Of a stretch of DNA of 64,000 nt, positions 52,543 through 61,630 are shown piece after piece; position 1 is the first letter of the stretch, and every line of letters starts with the position of its first letter. The notes under the pieces were generated by a model that was not told where the DNA came from, did not search any database, and saw only the letters and a list, made by a program, of their open reading frames with translations. Source of the stretch: Nitrospira sp. (GTDB lineage: Bacteria > Nitrospirota > Nitrospiria > Nitrospirales > Nitrospiraceae). The position numbers and the translations under genes are program-made. The DNA is taken from the NCBI GenBank assembly GCA_024998595.1, contig JACOEK010000005.1, positions 62,001 to 126,000 on the forward strand, in the 5' to 3' direction.

Positions 52543-53535
52543 ATGAGCGATCTCATTCGTTTGCAGCCAGAAGGGCTCGTGGGTCCGGGCAACCGATTTC
52601 ACATCGATGCCTGGGGAAAAGCCGCCGTCAATTTGATTACCCATGCCCACGGCGACCATGCACGGGCGGGGAGCACCGAGTATTGGTGCGCAGAGCCCTG
52701 CGCGCAAATTCTCCGTCATCGGCTCGGTTCAGACGTCCATATCCGGGCTGTGCCCTACCGCGAGCGGGTGCGACTCGATGATTGTTGGATCTCGTTTCAC
52801 CCGGCCGGACACATCCTGGGCTCCGCGCAGATACGGGTCGAACAGGGCTCGCGTGTCTGGGTCGTGACAGGGGATTATAAACGCGACCCCGATCCCACCT
52901 GCGAACCCTTTGAGGCGGTTCCATGCGACACGATGATCACGGAAGCGACGTTCGGTTTGCCCATCTATCGGTGGGCCTCGACCCGCTCCGTCACGGCACA
53001 AATCGTCAATTGGTGGCAGAGGTGTAAAGAGGAGGGAGTGACCGCCCTCTTGTTTTGTTACGCCTTGGGAAAAGCGCAACGCGTCCTTGCCGAACTGACC
53101 CATTTCACTCAGGAAGAAGTCTTGCTGCATGGAGCCGTCGCGTCACTGACGCACATCTATCGCGAACAGGGCGTACCGATGGTGCCGACCCGGCTGGTGA
53201 GTGACGGAGAGGGGCCGACCGAGGGGCGACTGGTCTTGGCGCCTCCTTCTGCCCACCGTAGCCCATGGATGAAGCGGTTCCGTTCCGTCTCCACCGCCTT
53301 TGCGTCCGGCTGGATGGCCGTACGTGGCATCCGGCGGAGGCGCGGCTACCACCGGGGCTTCGTCTTATCGGACCATGCGGATTGGCAGGGTCTGCTGAGC
53401 ACGGTCGAAGAGTCGCGCGCGTCTCGCCTGTTGGTCACACACGGCAGCTCCGACATCCTGGCCCGATATCTCCGCGAGGTGAAGGGAATGAAGGCCGATG
53501 CCCTGACGACGCATTTCGGAGAGGGGGAAGGCTAG
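52543..53535 (+). CDS. Ligase-associated DNA exonuclease (metallo-beta-lactamase fold)
   Basis: A 330-residue metallo-beta-lactamase fold nuclease. The metal site HxHxDH is ITHAHGDHA (His34, His36, Asp38, His39); further ligands are FHPAGHILGSAQ (His near 87), VTGDYKRD (Asp near 110) and VLSDHADW near the end. This family is the exonuclease partner of bacterial ATP-dependent ligases and processes DNA ends before sealing. It is the first of four adjoining genes and its stop codon shares one base with the ligase start. Confidence 0.93.
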   Translation: MSDLIRLQPEGLVGPGNRFHIDAWGKAAVNLITHAHGDHARAGSTEYWCAEPCAQILRHRLGSDVHIRAVPYRERVRLDDCWISFHPAGHILGSAQIRVEQGSRVWVVTGDYKRDPDPTCEPFEAVPCDTMITEATFGLPIYRWASTRSVTAQIVNWWQRCKEEGVTALLFCYALGKAQRVLAELTHFTQEEVLLHGAVASLTHIYREQGVPMVPTRLVSDGEGPTEGRLVLAPPSAHRSPWMKRFRSVSTAFASGWMAVRGIRRRRGYHRGFVLSDHADWQGLLSTVEESRASRLLVTHGSSDILARYLREVKGMKADALTTHFGEGEG

Positions 53536-55262
53536 TGCAGGCGTTTGCCACTCTGTTCGAGCAGCTGGACCAGACCACCGCGACCAACGACAAGGTGCGG
53601 ATCATGACGGAGTTTTTTCGTCGCCAGGATCCCGACACCAGCGCCTGGGTGCTGTTCTTCCTGTCCGGTCACAAGCCGAAACAAATTGTCGGTTCGAGCA
53701 AGCTGCGGCGCTGGGCACAAGAGAAGGTCGGTTATCCCGATTGGTTGATGGCGGAATCGTATGCAGCCGTGGGGGATACGGCGGAGCTGATTTCGCTCAT
53801 ACTCGCCGCGGGTGAGCGCAGCGCTCAGGGATCGGCCGCTCACACCCTGTCTTTGAGCGAATGGATGGAACAGCGCATCCTGCCGCTTGCGGGGATGGAC
53901 GACCAGGCTCGCCGTTCGAACGTTCTCGACTGGTGGGCCGAACTCGATTCCACCGAGACGTTTATCCTGAACAAGTTACTGACCGGCTCGTTGCGAGTCG
54001 GGGTTTCGGAGACTCTCGTGTACCGCGCCCTCGCATCGGTCTTTTCCCTCCCTCCGGCCGTGATCGCCTCCCGGCTGGTGGGGACCTGGCAGCCGAGTGG
54101 CGAATTCTTTGCCCGACTCGCGGCGCCTGCGGAACAGACCTTAACGGGTCGTGGACCTGACGAAATCCTGCTGCCACTGCCATTCTGTTTGGCTGCTCCT
54201 ATGGAAGGCGAGCCGGAGGGGTTGGGTGACATTTCCGACTGGCAATGCGAATGGAAATGGGACGGCATCCGTTGTCAGGTCGTGAAATCTGGCTCGAGAG
54301 TCGAGATTTGGTCACGCGGCGAAGAACGGATCACCGGGTCCTTCCCGGACCTCTTGCCACTGCTCCTTGCCGTTCCCGGTGACTGGGTCATCGATGGAGA
54401 AATCGTGGCGGGGGATTGGCATCGTCCCGGTTCGTTTCAATCCTTGCAGCGACGATTGAACCGCAAGGAACCGTCGCTGGCTCTCATCGCCTCCAGTCCG
54501 GTCTCGTTCTTGGCCTACGACCTGCTTCAAGGCGAGGGACAATCCCGGCGACACCGTCCCCTCTCACAACGGCGAACGATGCTCGAAGAGAAGCTAAATC
54601 CCTTTCTCGGCGAGCGCCTGGGAATCAGTCCCCTGCTGACGCTCTCGACTTGGGAACAGGCCCGGTTGCTGCGGGAGACCTCGCGATCGGAGGGGGCGGA
54701 GGGCCTCATGTTGAAAGCAAAGACCAGCGAATATGTGACGGGCCGCAAGCGGGGCGTGTGGTTCAAGTGGAAGATCGATCCGTTGGCGATCGACGCCGTG
54801 CTGACCGCTGCCCAGCCGGGAACCGGCCGGCGCGCGTCACTCTATACCGATTACACATTTTCTCTCTGGCAGGGAGAGAGCCTCATTTCGGTGGCGAAGG
54901 CCTATTCAGGGCTCACGGATGAGGAAATTCGCGAGCTGGACGGCTGGATCCGCAAGCACACGCGTGAGCGCTTCGGCCCCGTCCGCACCGTCGAGGCGCA
55001 GCGGGTCTTCGAAATCGGATTCGAAGGCATCAGCCGGAGCGATCGGCATAAGTCGGGATTCGCGCTTCGCTTTCCACGGATTCTGCGGGAGCGAACGGAT
55101 AAGCGAGTAGAGGATGCCGATCGGGTCGCGACGCTCGAAACATTGCTCCGATCGTTGGGATCACCGCAAAGCAAAACCATGCGCGCCCAGCCGGTACATA
55201 AGTCTTCGCTTGCTCCGGAGCAACTGCAGTTCGACCTGGGACAGGCAGAAGGGCATTCATGA
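53535..55262 (+). CDS. ATP-dependent DNA ligase (repair ligase)
   Basis: A 575-residue ligase. The GTG start at 53535 (sharing a base with the exonuclease stop codon TAG, after GGAGAGGGGGAAGG) is chosen over a longer frame that runs inside that gene. Order: N-terminal DNA-binding domain (about 1-200), nucleotidyltransferase domain with the adenylated Lys241 in EWKWDGIR, then VIDGEIVAG (Glu), FLAYDLL, EGLMLKAKTSEY and KWKIDP, and the OB fold to about 545. It seals nicks in repair pathways, using ATP instead of NAD. It is coupled to the helicase gene by an ATGA overlap. Confidence 0.95.
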   Translation: MQAFATLFEQLDQTTATNDKVRIMTEFFRRQDPDTSAWVLFFLSGHKPKQIVGSSKLRRWAQEKVGYPDWLMAESYAAVGDTAELISLILAAGERSAQGSAAHTLSLSEWMEQRILPLAGMDDQARRSNVLDWWAELDSTETFILNKLLTGSLRVGVSETLVYRALASVFSLPPAVIASRLVGTWQPSGEFFARLAAPAEQTLTGRGPDEILLPLPFCLAAPMEGEPEGLGDISDWQCEWKWDGIRCQVVKSGSRVEIWSRGEERITGSFPDLLPLLLAVPGDWVIDGEIVAGDWHRPGSFQSLQRRLNRKEPSLALIASSPVSFLAYDLLQGEGQSRRHRPLSQRRTMLEEKLNPFLGERLGISPLLTLSTWEQARLLRETSRSEGAEGLMLKAKTSEYVTGRKRGVWFKWKIDPLAIDAVLTAAQPGTGRRASLYTDYTFSLWQGESLISVAKAYSGLTDEEIRELDGWIRKHTRERFGPVRTVEAQRVFEIGFEGISRSDRHKSGFALRFPRILRERTDKRVEDADRVATLETLLRSLGSPQSKTMRAQPVHKSSLAPEQLQFDLGQAEGHS

Positions 55263-57820
55263 GTACCTCGGCGAAAGTCTTGCGCGGCATCCAGCGGCTC
55301 AATCGAACGGGTCCGCCTCGTCCGCGGCTCGACGCCGATGAGCAAGCGCGCGCTCGTATCAAACCCTGGCCGACATTGTCGCGCGAACAAGCCTGGGAGG
55401 AGTGGACCGGATGGTTTGAGCGACAAGGATGGACACCCTTCCCGTTTCAACTCGAGACCTGGCAGGCCTTCGAAACGGGACGCTCCGGCTTGGTTGCAGT
55501 GCCCACCGGTAGCGGAAAAACCTATGCGGCGGTCGGCGGACCGATTGTGAACCTGATCTCCGATCCGATGAACGCACGCAATCCGGCCCTCACCATTCTG
55601 TATGTCACGCCCCTTAAGGCCCTGGCGCGTGATATTGCCCAAGCCATTCAACGACCGCTGGCCGATCTCAGCTGGCCGATCCTGGTGGATCTCCGCACAG
55701 GCGACACGACTGCGACGGCGCGCCGGCGATTCAAGGAGCGCTTGCCCCATGTTCTGGTGACCACGCCCGAGTCCCTTGCGATCCTGTTGACCGATCGAGG
55801 CTGGGAAGAACGGATGCACGACGTTCAGGCGATCGTCCTCGATGAGTGGCACGAGTTGATGGGCACGAAGCGGGGCAGTCTGCTGGAGTTGACCCTGGCT
55901 CGGCTGCGTGGGGTGGCGACGACAGCCAGGGTTTGGGCGTTATCCGCGACGATAGCGAATCTGGAAGAAGCAGCATCGGTGGCTGTAGGGGCTGGTAAGG
56001 AACCGACCATCATTCGAGCGGACATTCCACGGCACATCACGCTGCACTGTCTCCTGCCGGAGTCGATTCAACGTTGTCCTTGGTTCGGGTACTCTGGGTT
56101 GAGCCTGCTGCCGGAAGTCGTCGCCCGCATCGATCCCAATCACAGCACGCTCCTGTTCACCAATACCAGGTCGCATGCGGAGCGCTGGTATCAAGCCATC
56201 CTCGAAGCCAAGCCGGAATGGTCCAGCCTCATGGCCTTGCACCACGGTTCGCTGGACCAGGACGAACGGCAGCGCGTCGAAGACGGCATCAAGAGCGGCG
56301 GGCTGAGATTGGTAGTCGCGACCTCTTCGTTGGACCTGGGGGTGGATTTTCCACCGGTTCAAAACGTCATCCAGATCGGGTCGGCCAAATCGATTGCCCG
56401 AGCGGTTCAACGAGCAGGTCGTGCGTTTCATCGGCCGGGCGAGGACACGTTGGTGCAGCTTTGCCCGACCAACGTCATGGAGATTCTTGAAGCGTCGGCC
56501 CTGCGTGAAGGGGTGCAGGATGGAGTGTTGGAGGAACGGACCCAGCCGGAAAAGCCGCTGGACGTGCTGGTGCAGTTTCTCCTGAATTCTTCGTTCAATG
56601 ATGGATTCGATCCGGCCGATCTGCTTCACCAAATCCGTTCGACCGTTTCGTTCAGGGCCGTCACCGAGGAAGAATTTTCGTGGGCCTTGAATTTCATCCG
56701 TTTCGGCGGGTCCCTCTCTGCCTATCCCGAATTCCGCAAGGTCGAAGTGGTCGAGGGATGGTATCGGTTCGTCTCGGCAGAGGCGGCCCGCCGGCATAAG
56801 ATGAACATCGGCACCATTCTCTCCGAAAGCGGCGTAACGGTCCAGGTCCGCGGCGGTGCCAGGCTCGGCATGATCGATGAAACCTTCGTCGCGAAGCTCC
56901 GGCCGGGTGATGTGATTCAATTCGGAGGCCGCACCGTGCAGTTCTTGCAGATGCGAGACATGACGGCGTATGTGAAGCCCGCTCGCCAGCGGAGCCCGGT
57001 GGCCGCCGTGTGGAGCGGCACGATCCTTCCGCTCAGCCTGCAGCTCTCTTCCTACCTGCGGCGTGAGGTCGATCGCCTCAGGCAAGCGGTGGAGGGCCTT
57101 GATCAGCCGTCTCCAGAAATCGACGCGCTGCTGCCGATTGCCCGTATCCAAGCCTCGCGGTCGCGCATTCCGTCGATCACACAGACGCTAATCGAAACCT
57201 GCCGGACAGCGGAAGGGCATCATGTGTTCGTGTATACGTGGGAAGGCTGGAGCGTAAATGAAGGCCTGGGGCATCTCGCGGCCTACCGGTTGTCACGGCT
57301 TTGTCCGAATACGATTGCCGTATCGGCGACCAACTACGGCTTCGAGCTGCTCTCGACCGAGCCGCTCGGCAGTGATCGCGAGATCGGCCTTGCCCTGACC
57401 GTGCTTGAAGGACTGGAGCAGGACATTCAGGCGTCGCAGAACTATCCGGAGCTTGCCCGGCGTGCCTTCCGTGAAATTGCCCGGATCGCGGGGCTTGTCT
57501 ATCAAGGCAGCCCCTTTGCACGGAAGACCGCCCGTCACCTGCAAATGAGCGCCTCGCTGTTGTTCGATGTCTTTCGACAGTACGAGCCGTCCCATCCGCT
57601 GCTGGCTCAAGCCTTTCGTGAAGTCAGCGACCGGCAGTTGCAGATCGATCGGTTGCGCGGCCTGATGCGCAGGATGAGTGAACAGGAACTGTTGATCGTG
57701 CCCATCCCGCGGCTGACTCCCTTTGCCTTTCCCCTCTACGTGGAACGGATCAAGTCGCGACTCTCCACCGAAAAGCTCGAGCAGCGCCTGGCGCGGCTGC
57801 AGCGGGAGGTCTTTCGCTAA
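55259..57820 (+). CDS. Ligase-associated DEXH-box helicase (Lhr family)
   Basis: An 853-residue helicase. Motif I AVPTGSGKTYAAVGGP (about 80-95), motif Ib TPESLAIL, motif II VLDEWHELMGTKRG (DEWH box), motif III SATIAN, motif IV LLFTNTRSHAERW, motif V ATSSLDLGVDFP and motif VI QRAGRAFHRPGE are all present in order. C-terminal parts follow the Lhr pattern (winged helix and beta domain). It would unwind DNA for the neighbouring exonuclease and ligase. Overlaps the ligase stop codon by four bases and is followed by PdeM without a gap. Confidence 0.94.
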   Translation: MSTSAKVLRGIQRLNRTGPPRPRLDADEQARARIKPWPTLSREQAWEEWTGWFERQGWTPFPFQLETWQAFETGRSGLVAVPTGSGKTYAAVGGPIVNLISDPMNARNPALTILYVTPLKALARDIAQAIQRPLADLSWPILVDLRTGDTTATARRRFKERLPHVLVTTPESLAILLTDRGWEERMHDVQAIVLDEWHELMGTKRGSLLELTLARLRGVATTARVWALSATIANLEEAASVAVGAGKEPTIIRADIPRHITLHCLLPESIQRCPWFGYSGLSLLPEVVARIDPNHSTLLFTNTRSHAERWYQAILEAKPEWSSLMALHHGSLDQDERQRVEDGIKSGGLRLVVATSSLDLGVDFPPVQNVIQIGSAKSIARAVQRAGRAFHRPGEDTLVQLCPTNVMEILEASALREGVQDGVLEERTQPEKPLDVLVQFLLNSSFNDGFDPADLLHQIRSTVSFRAVTEEEFSWALNFIRFGGSLSAYPEFRKVEVVEGWYRFVSAEAARRHKMNIGTILSESGVTVQVRGGARLGMIDETFVAKLRPGDVIQFGGRTVQFLQMRDMTAYVKPARQRSPVAAVWSGTILPLSLQLSSYLRREVDRLRQAVEGLDQPSPEIDALLPIARIQASRSRIPSITQTLIETCRTAEGHHVFVYTWEGWSVNEGLGHLAAYRLSRLCPNTIAVSATNYGFELLSTEPLGSDREIGLALTVLEGLEQDIQASQNYPELARRAFREIARIAGLVYQGSPFARKTARHLQMSASLLFDVFRQYEPSHPLLAQAFREVSDRQLQIDRLRGLMRRMSEQELLIVPIPRLTPFAFPLYVERIKSRLSTEKLEQRLARLQREVFR

Positions 57821-58468
57821 GTGAGGATTGCGGTCCGCGACGAGTGGTTCGAACTGCTCCCTGAACGCGCGTTGTTCTGGCCGGCCCGCGGTCTGCTTGT
57901 CGTGGCCGATTACCACCTCGGGAAAGCGGAGACCTTTCAGCAGCAGGGATTCTGGTTGCCTTCACAGTCGGGACAGCAGGACTTGAAGCGGCTCTCTGCG
58001 CTAGCACTGAAGCTCGAAGCGAAGCACGTTCTTTTCTTAGGCGACTTGGTCCATTCGTTGAGCGGGGTGACGGAGGCGGTCGTCACCGAGTTCGCCCGAT
58101 GGCTGCAAGAGTTCAATGGGTCGGTGCAGGTCGTGCTGGGGAATCACGATATCGGACTGGCTCGCCGCTGGCCGCAAGAATGGTCAAAGGCAGATTGCTG
58201 CGCGCAGGCGACCATCGGACAGTTCCGTTTTCAACATCAGCCTGTAGAGAGACCGTTCGGGGCGGACCTCTTTTGCTGGGCGGGACATATCCATCCGATG
58301 ATCCACCTCACGCAAGGGCCGGATCGAGTCAGGCTGCCAGGTTTCGTGATCAACGAGTATCAAGGTGTGCTTCCTGCCTTTTCCTCCGTCAGCGGGGGCT
58401 ATGATGTACCGTTGCGTCCAGCTGAGCGACGGTTCGCCATTGGTGGCGATCGTATCTACGAGCTGTGA
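57821..58468 (+). CDS. pdeM: Ligase-associated DNA damage response endonuclease PdeM
   Basis: A 215-residue metallophosphoesterase. The metal-site blocks are ADYHLGK (about 27-33), FLGDLVHS (about 69-76), VLGNHDIG (about 105-112) and CWAGHIHPMIH (about 147-157), as in the PdeM family. Start is GTG 57821 directly after the helicase stop. The complete set exonuclease-ligase-helicase-PdeM is a known co-occurring repair cassette, so this assignment is strongly supported by neighbours. Confidence 0.94.
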   Translation: MRIAVRDEWFELLPERALFWPARGLLVVADYHLGKAETFQQQGFWLPSQSGQQDLKRLSALALKLEAKHVLFLGDLVHSLSGVTEAVVTEFARWLQEFNGSVQVVLGNHDIGLARRWPQEWSKADCCAQATIGQFRFQHQPVERPFGADLFCWAGHIHPMIHLTQGPDRVRLPGFVINEYQGVLPAFSSVSGGYDVPLRPAERRFAIGGDRIYEL

Positions 58469-58528
58469 CAGCTGATGAGCGGGGCGAATCGCTCCAGCTT
58501 TGAAACCTGCTTGACCTTCTCCTCTCCG

Positions 58529-58557
58529 TTGACGCGCAGCCCCTGCTTGCCTACAAT
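58529..58557 (+). promoter_or_regulatory. Candidate promoter of the large lipoprotein gene
   Basis: TTGACG (58529-58534) and TACAAT (58552-58557), 17 bases apart, 70 bases before ATG 58628. Close to the housekeeping consensus. Confidence 0.55.
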
Positions 58558-58627
58558 CCCCTTCCGGTTTTCCCATACCGGTTAACGGGCATCCTCAGCT
58601 CTGGTCTCTGGCGCCGGTGAGATCGAA

Positions 58628-61015
58628 ATGAACCTGCGTGTACTTCTAGTCGGTCTGGCGATCGCGCTCAGTCTGAGCTGCAGCGGGACCGCAAAGAATT
58701 TTCCGTCATTGAATCCGCCCGAGTACGATCCCAGCAAGGTCTCTTCGAAACCTGCCGACTCGTCTCAAGAATCGCACACGGCTGGTCACGTCCAACCGGT
58801 TCGACCTGTACCGGCACAACCTGCCCTCCCACCAAGTGCCGGTGCCAATCCAGTTAAGTCTCTCCCTTCCACTGCCTCGAGCCGCCCCGCCGAGTTGACC
58901 CGACGTATTCTGGCCGGAGGGCCGGATGGGAAGCAGGCGCTGCTTGAAGCGGTGACTGCGGCCGGCTTTGGTGTGCTCGATTCGAGGAAACGTCTGATCA
59001 TCCAAGCTCCGCACAAGCCCGAAATGGGGATGCCGCTTGAAAACTGGGAGGCCACACTCCTGGCACGGTCGGTGGCCGAGCAGGTGACGGTTCCCTATAC
59101 CGAATTCGAAGCCGATGTGTTGCTGGCCGCGGGTGACGAGCAGGACGGCCGCCTGTTGCTGAACATGTTGCTGGCCGACATTCGAACCGGTGCGGCTGAC
59201 GCGTCTCCGACGGTGCGCATGTGGGCCGATTTGATTCTCGAACTGGGCCGGCAGTCCGCGAACCCGTACGACCTTCTGACCGTGACGGACCTCCGAGGTA
59301 TTCACCTCAATGGAGTGCAACAGATCCTGATGCTCAGGCATCTTGCTGCCGAGTTCATTGCGTTGGGGATCCACCACGCCTCCACGCCGTCGATGAGCCG
59401 CGTGCCGCGTCCATTGCCGGGAGACGATCGTCCGCTGCGTCTGGTCACCGATACCGGCCGGTTTGGCCGGCGCGTGTCCAGCCTCCAGCCTGGCGATCCC
59501 TGCGGCTTCGGCACGGATGAGGGCATTGCTACGTCGGAGGCGGCCAGCTTTTGGGGGCTGGGCGTCAAAACGGCCTTCGGGCCGCTGAGGCAAGCGGCGG
59601 AACAGGCGGCGCTGACCGATCTCTATAGGAAGTTGGCCGAAACGGTTGAATCGCAGGCCACCGATGCCTTCGTCCAACGAATGAAGGCGCTGCAGGAGAT
59701 CGGGTATTCGAAAGCGGAGACCGCCGACCTCAATAAACTCATGAAGCGGTTCTCGACAGCCCACACGATTGCGACGGCGCTGTTGTCGCTGGCTGAAATG
59801 GTCGCCGTGATGCAGGCGGTGAAGATCGATATCGAGCTGGCGCCACCGCCGCCGCTCGTCAGGACAAAAACCAGCGCACCGGGGGCGCATGGCGACTTGA
59901 CGGCGAATCTGTCATTCGATCCGGGCGATCTCGATGCCCCGGCCCAACAGAAGGTGGGCTGCAGCGCCTGGGCCCTCGCCGCCGTCGGGATAGATTTCTC
60001 GCTTCCGGAAAAGGGCCCGATCAAAGGTGCCGACGTGCAATGGTCGCTGGTGGAAGGCGGCCTCAAAATGGATGCGAAGGCCGGTTATCAGATTCGAGAG
60101 GCCATTGTGGAACTTGAAAACCCCGGCCCGCGCATCCAGGAAGCCGGCGTGGGATTTGGAGACGTGAAGAGATCGGTTCGAACGGACGAGCAAGGCGTGG
60201 CGAAGACCGGCATCCATGGCGCGCCCCAAAAGCGCCCCCTCGGCATCGACCCTCAAGCGGTCATCAAACGAGCCACCGTCCGTGCCAATGTACAACTCAA
60301 ACCCGCGGACCTTTTCCGGGATCTCGCTGATGCGTTGAAGGGACCTTGGGTGCTGCCGGCACAAGTCCTGTATCGCAGCCACCTCATGGGCAAGAACTTC
60401 ACGTTCAAAGTCAGGGATTGGACGCCACGATTGATGCTGGAGCTGCGATCGACGATTGTCGCGAGCGATAAAAAAAGTCCCGATCCCGCGCAATCTGAAG
60501 CGAAGGCTCGAATTCCCCTCCACAGTCCGGAATCGGCGGCAGACGAGGCGACGCGATTGTATAAGGGCGAGGGCATGCTCTCATACAAGACGGTTCCGCC
60601 GCAGAATTGGAACCCCTGCATGGCCCTGGTCAAGGGTGAAGGCACGGTCGGGATGCGGATATTCCAGGCCATCGTTCGTCAGGAGCAGGAGGAGGGGACG
60701 ACTGGATCGGCGCTTCCCCCACAGATCGAATTGGTCTACGGCATCCTCGGAAATTCCCAGGAGACCAGCACGGGCATGCATGCCATGGTCAATTATAAGT
60801 GTGTGCCCAATCGCCCTGAGCTGTCTCCGTTTTGGACGTCCATGTTCGTCAGCGGGCGCGGCGAAGTCTCCACGGATCCCATGGTCATGTTCCTGTTGAA
60901 GGATTGGACCTACGTGGGCCAGAACGGCGTCCTGGCGACCAAAACGCTCAGGAGCACCTGCGGGGGGCAGTGCGATCAAGAGATGAGTGTGTTCACCTTG
61001 AGGGAGGATTACTGA
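58628..61015 (+). CDS. Large lipoprotein of unknown function
   Basis: A 795-residue protein with a lipobox ALSLSC (Cys18). A Pro/Ser-rich linker to about residue 88 precedes a helical region (about 90-400, ELTRRILAGGPDGKQALLEAV, LRQAAEQAALTDLYRKLAE and STAHTIATALLSLAEMVAVM). The second half is beta-rich with Cys residues (VGCSAWALAAVGIDF, CMALVKGEG, YKCVP, STCGGQCDQ) and includes segments that resemble adhesion or complement-like domains, none of which I can name. The last residues FTLREDY are polar. A single gene transcript seems likely because the gene has its own promoter. Confidence 0.7.
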   Translation: MNLRVLLVGLAIALSLSCSGTAKNFPSLNPPEYDPSKVSSKPADSSQESHTAGHVQPVRPVPAQPALPPSAGANPVKSLPSTASSRPAELTRRILAGGPDGKQALLEAVTAAGFGVLDSRKRLIIQAPHKPEMGMPLENWEATLLARSVAEQVTVPYTEFEADVLLAAGDEQDGRLLLNMLLADIRTGAADASPTVRMWADLILELGRQSANPYDLLTVTDLRGIHLNGVQQILMLRHLAAEFIALGIHHASTPSMSRVPRPLPGDDRPLRLVTDTGRFGRRVSSLQPGDPCGFGTDEGIATSEAASFWGLGVKTAFGPLRQAAEQAALTDLYRKLAETVESQATDAFVQRMKALQEIGYSKAETADLNKLMKRFSTAHTIATALLSLAEMVAVMQAVKIDIELAPPPPLVRTKTSAPGAHGDLTANLSFDPGDLDAPAQQKVGCSAWALAAVGIDFSLPEKGPIKGADVQWSLVEGGLKMDAKAGYQIREAIVELENPGPRIQEAGVGFGDVKRSVRTDEQGVAKTGIHGAPQKRPLGIDPQAVIKRATVRANVQLKPADLFRDLADALKGPWVLPAQVLYRSHLMGKNFTFKVRDWTPRLMLELRSTIVASDKKSPDPAQSEAKARIPLHSPESAADEATRLYKGEGMLSYKTVPPQNWNPCMALVKGEGTVGMRIFQAIVRQEQEEGTTGSALPPQIELVYGILGNSQETSTGMHAMVNYKCVPNRPELSPFWTSMFVSGRGEVSTDPMVMFLLKDWTYVGQNGVLATKTLRSTCGGQCDQEMSVFTLREDY

Positions 61016-61115
61016 GCAGTACAACTGGAACTAGGGTTTTTGAGAGGCACGTTCCTCCTGCCGTTGTTGTTTAATGGGCCACGTCGCCTCGAACGAGCGA
61101 CAAAAGGAGGGGCCC

Positions 61116-61562
61116 ATGCGGTATGCCATTGCCATCATTGTCTTGTGCCTGTCCGTTGCGACGACCGTCGGATTTGCCGACGCTCGAGATCGCAGCGGCG
61201 TGTTCAAGGCCAGTGAGTTGATCGGGATGAAGGTGGTAGGGATCGACGGAAAAAACCTGGGCGACATCAAGGATCTGGTGATCAATCCCGATGACGGGGC
61301 GATCGACTATGCGGTCCTGGACTTCGGGGGCTTCCTGGGCATCAAGGATAAATACTTCGCGATTCCCTGGGACGCGCTTGAGGTCACGTCGGATAAAGGC
61401 AAGATTCTCATCGATGCGACGAAGCGGGATTTGAAGAATGCACCGGGCTTCGACAAAGACAATTGGCCTGACTTCGGCGATCTGGCACAGACCACCCGCA
61501 TCTATGAATTTTACGGGGTCCCTGTGCCTAACGTGAGTGGGGAGCACAAGATCACCAGGTAA
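61116..61562 (+). CDS. Secreted PRC-barrel domain protein
   Basis: A 148-residue protein; AAAAGGAGGGGCCC precedes ATG 61116. Signal peptide to FADA (about residue 22). PRC-barrel fold at about residues 28-105: KASELIGMKVVGIDGKNLGDIKDLVINPDDGAIDYAVLDFGGFLGIKDKYFAIPWDALEV. Such periplasmic PRC-barrel proteins are widespread and linked to stress or envelope maintenance; the exact role is unknown. Confidence 0.9.
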   Translation: MRYAIAIIVLCLSVATTVGFADARDRSGVFKASELIGMKVVGIDGKNLGDIKDLVINPDDGAIDYAVLDFGGFLGIKDKYFAIPWDALEVTSDKGKILIDATKRDLKNAPGFDKDNWPDFGDLAQTTRIYEFYGVPVPNVSGEHKITR

Positions 61563-61569
61563 AGGCGCG

Positions 61570-61595
61570 GGCTGTCACGCTTATCACGGACAGCC
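61570..61595. terminator. Inverted repeat between convergent genes, terminator-like
   Basis: GGCTGTC (61570-61576) and GACAGCC (61589-61595) pair as a seven-base stem around a 12-base loop, just after the PRC-barrel stop codon and before the convergent DUF2207 gene ends. No T-tract follows. Confidence 0.35.
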
Positions 61596-61630
61596 GAAGT
61601 CTGCGTGCTCTCGATCTCCGCAACCGCACC

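Noticed and set aside
53265-53534. N-terminal extension of the DNA ligase by 90 residues
   Set aside because: The added part is an alternate frame of the exonuclease gene; the GTG at 53535 with a ribosome site gives the normal ligase length.
55940-57151. Open frame of 403 codons opposite the helicase
   Set aside because: All helicase motifs are on the plus strand; the antisense frame has no domain.
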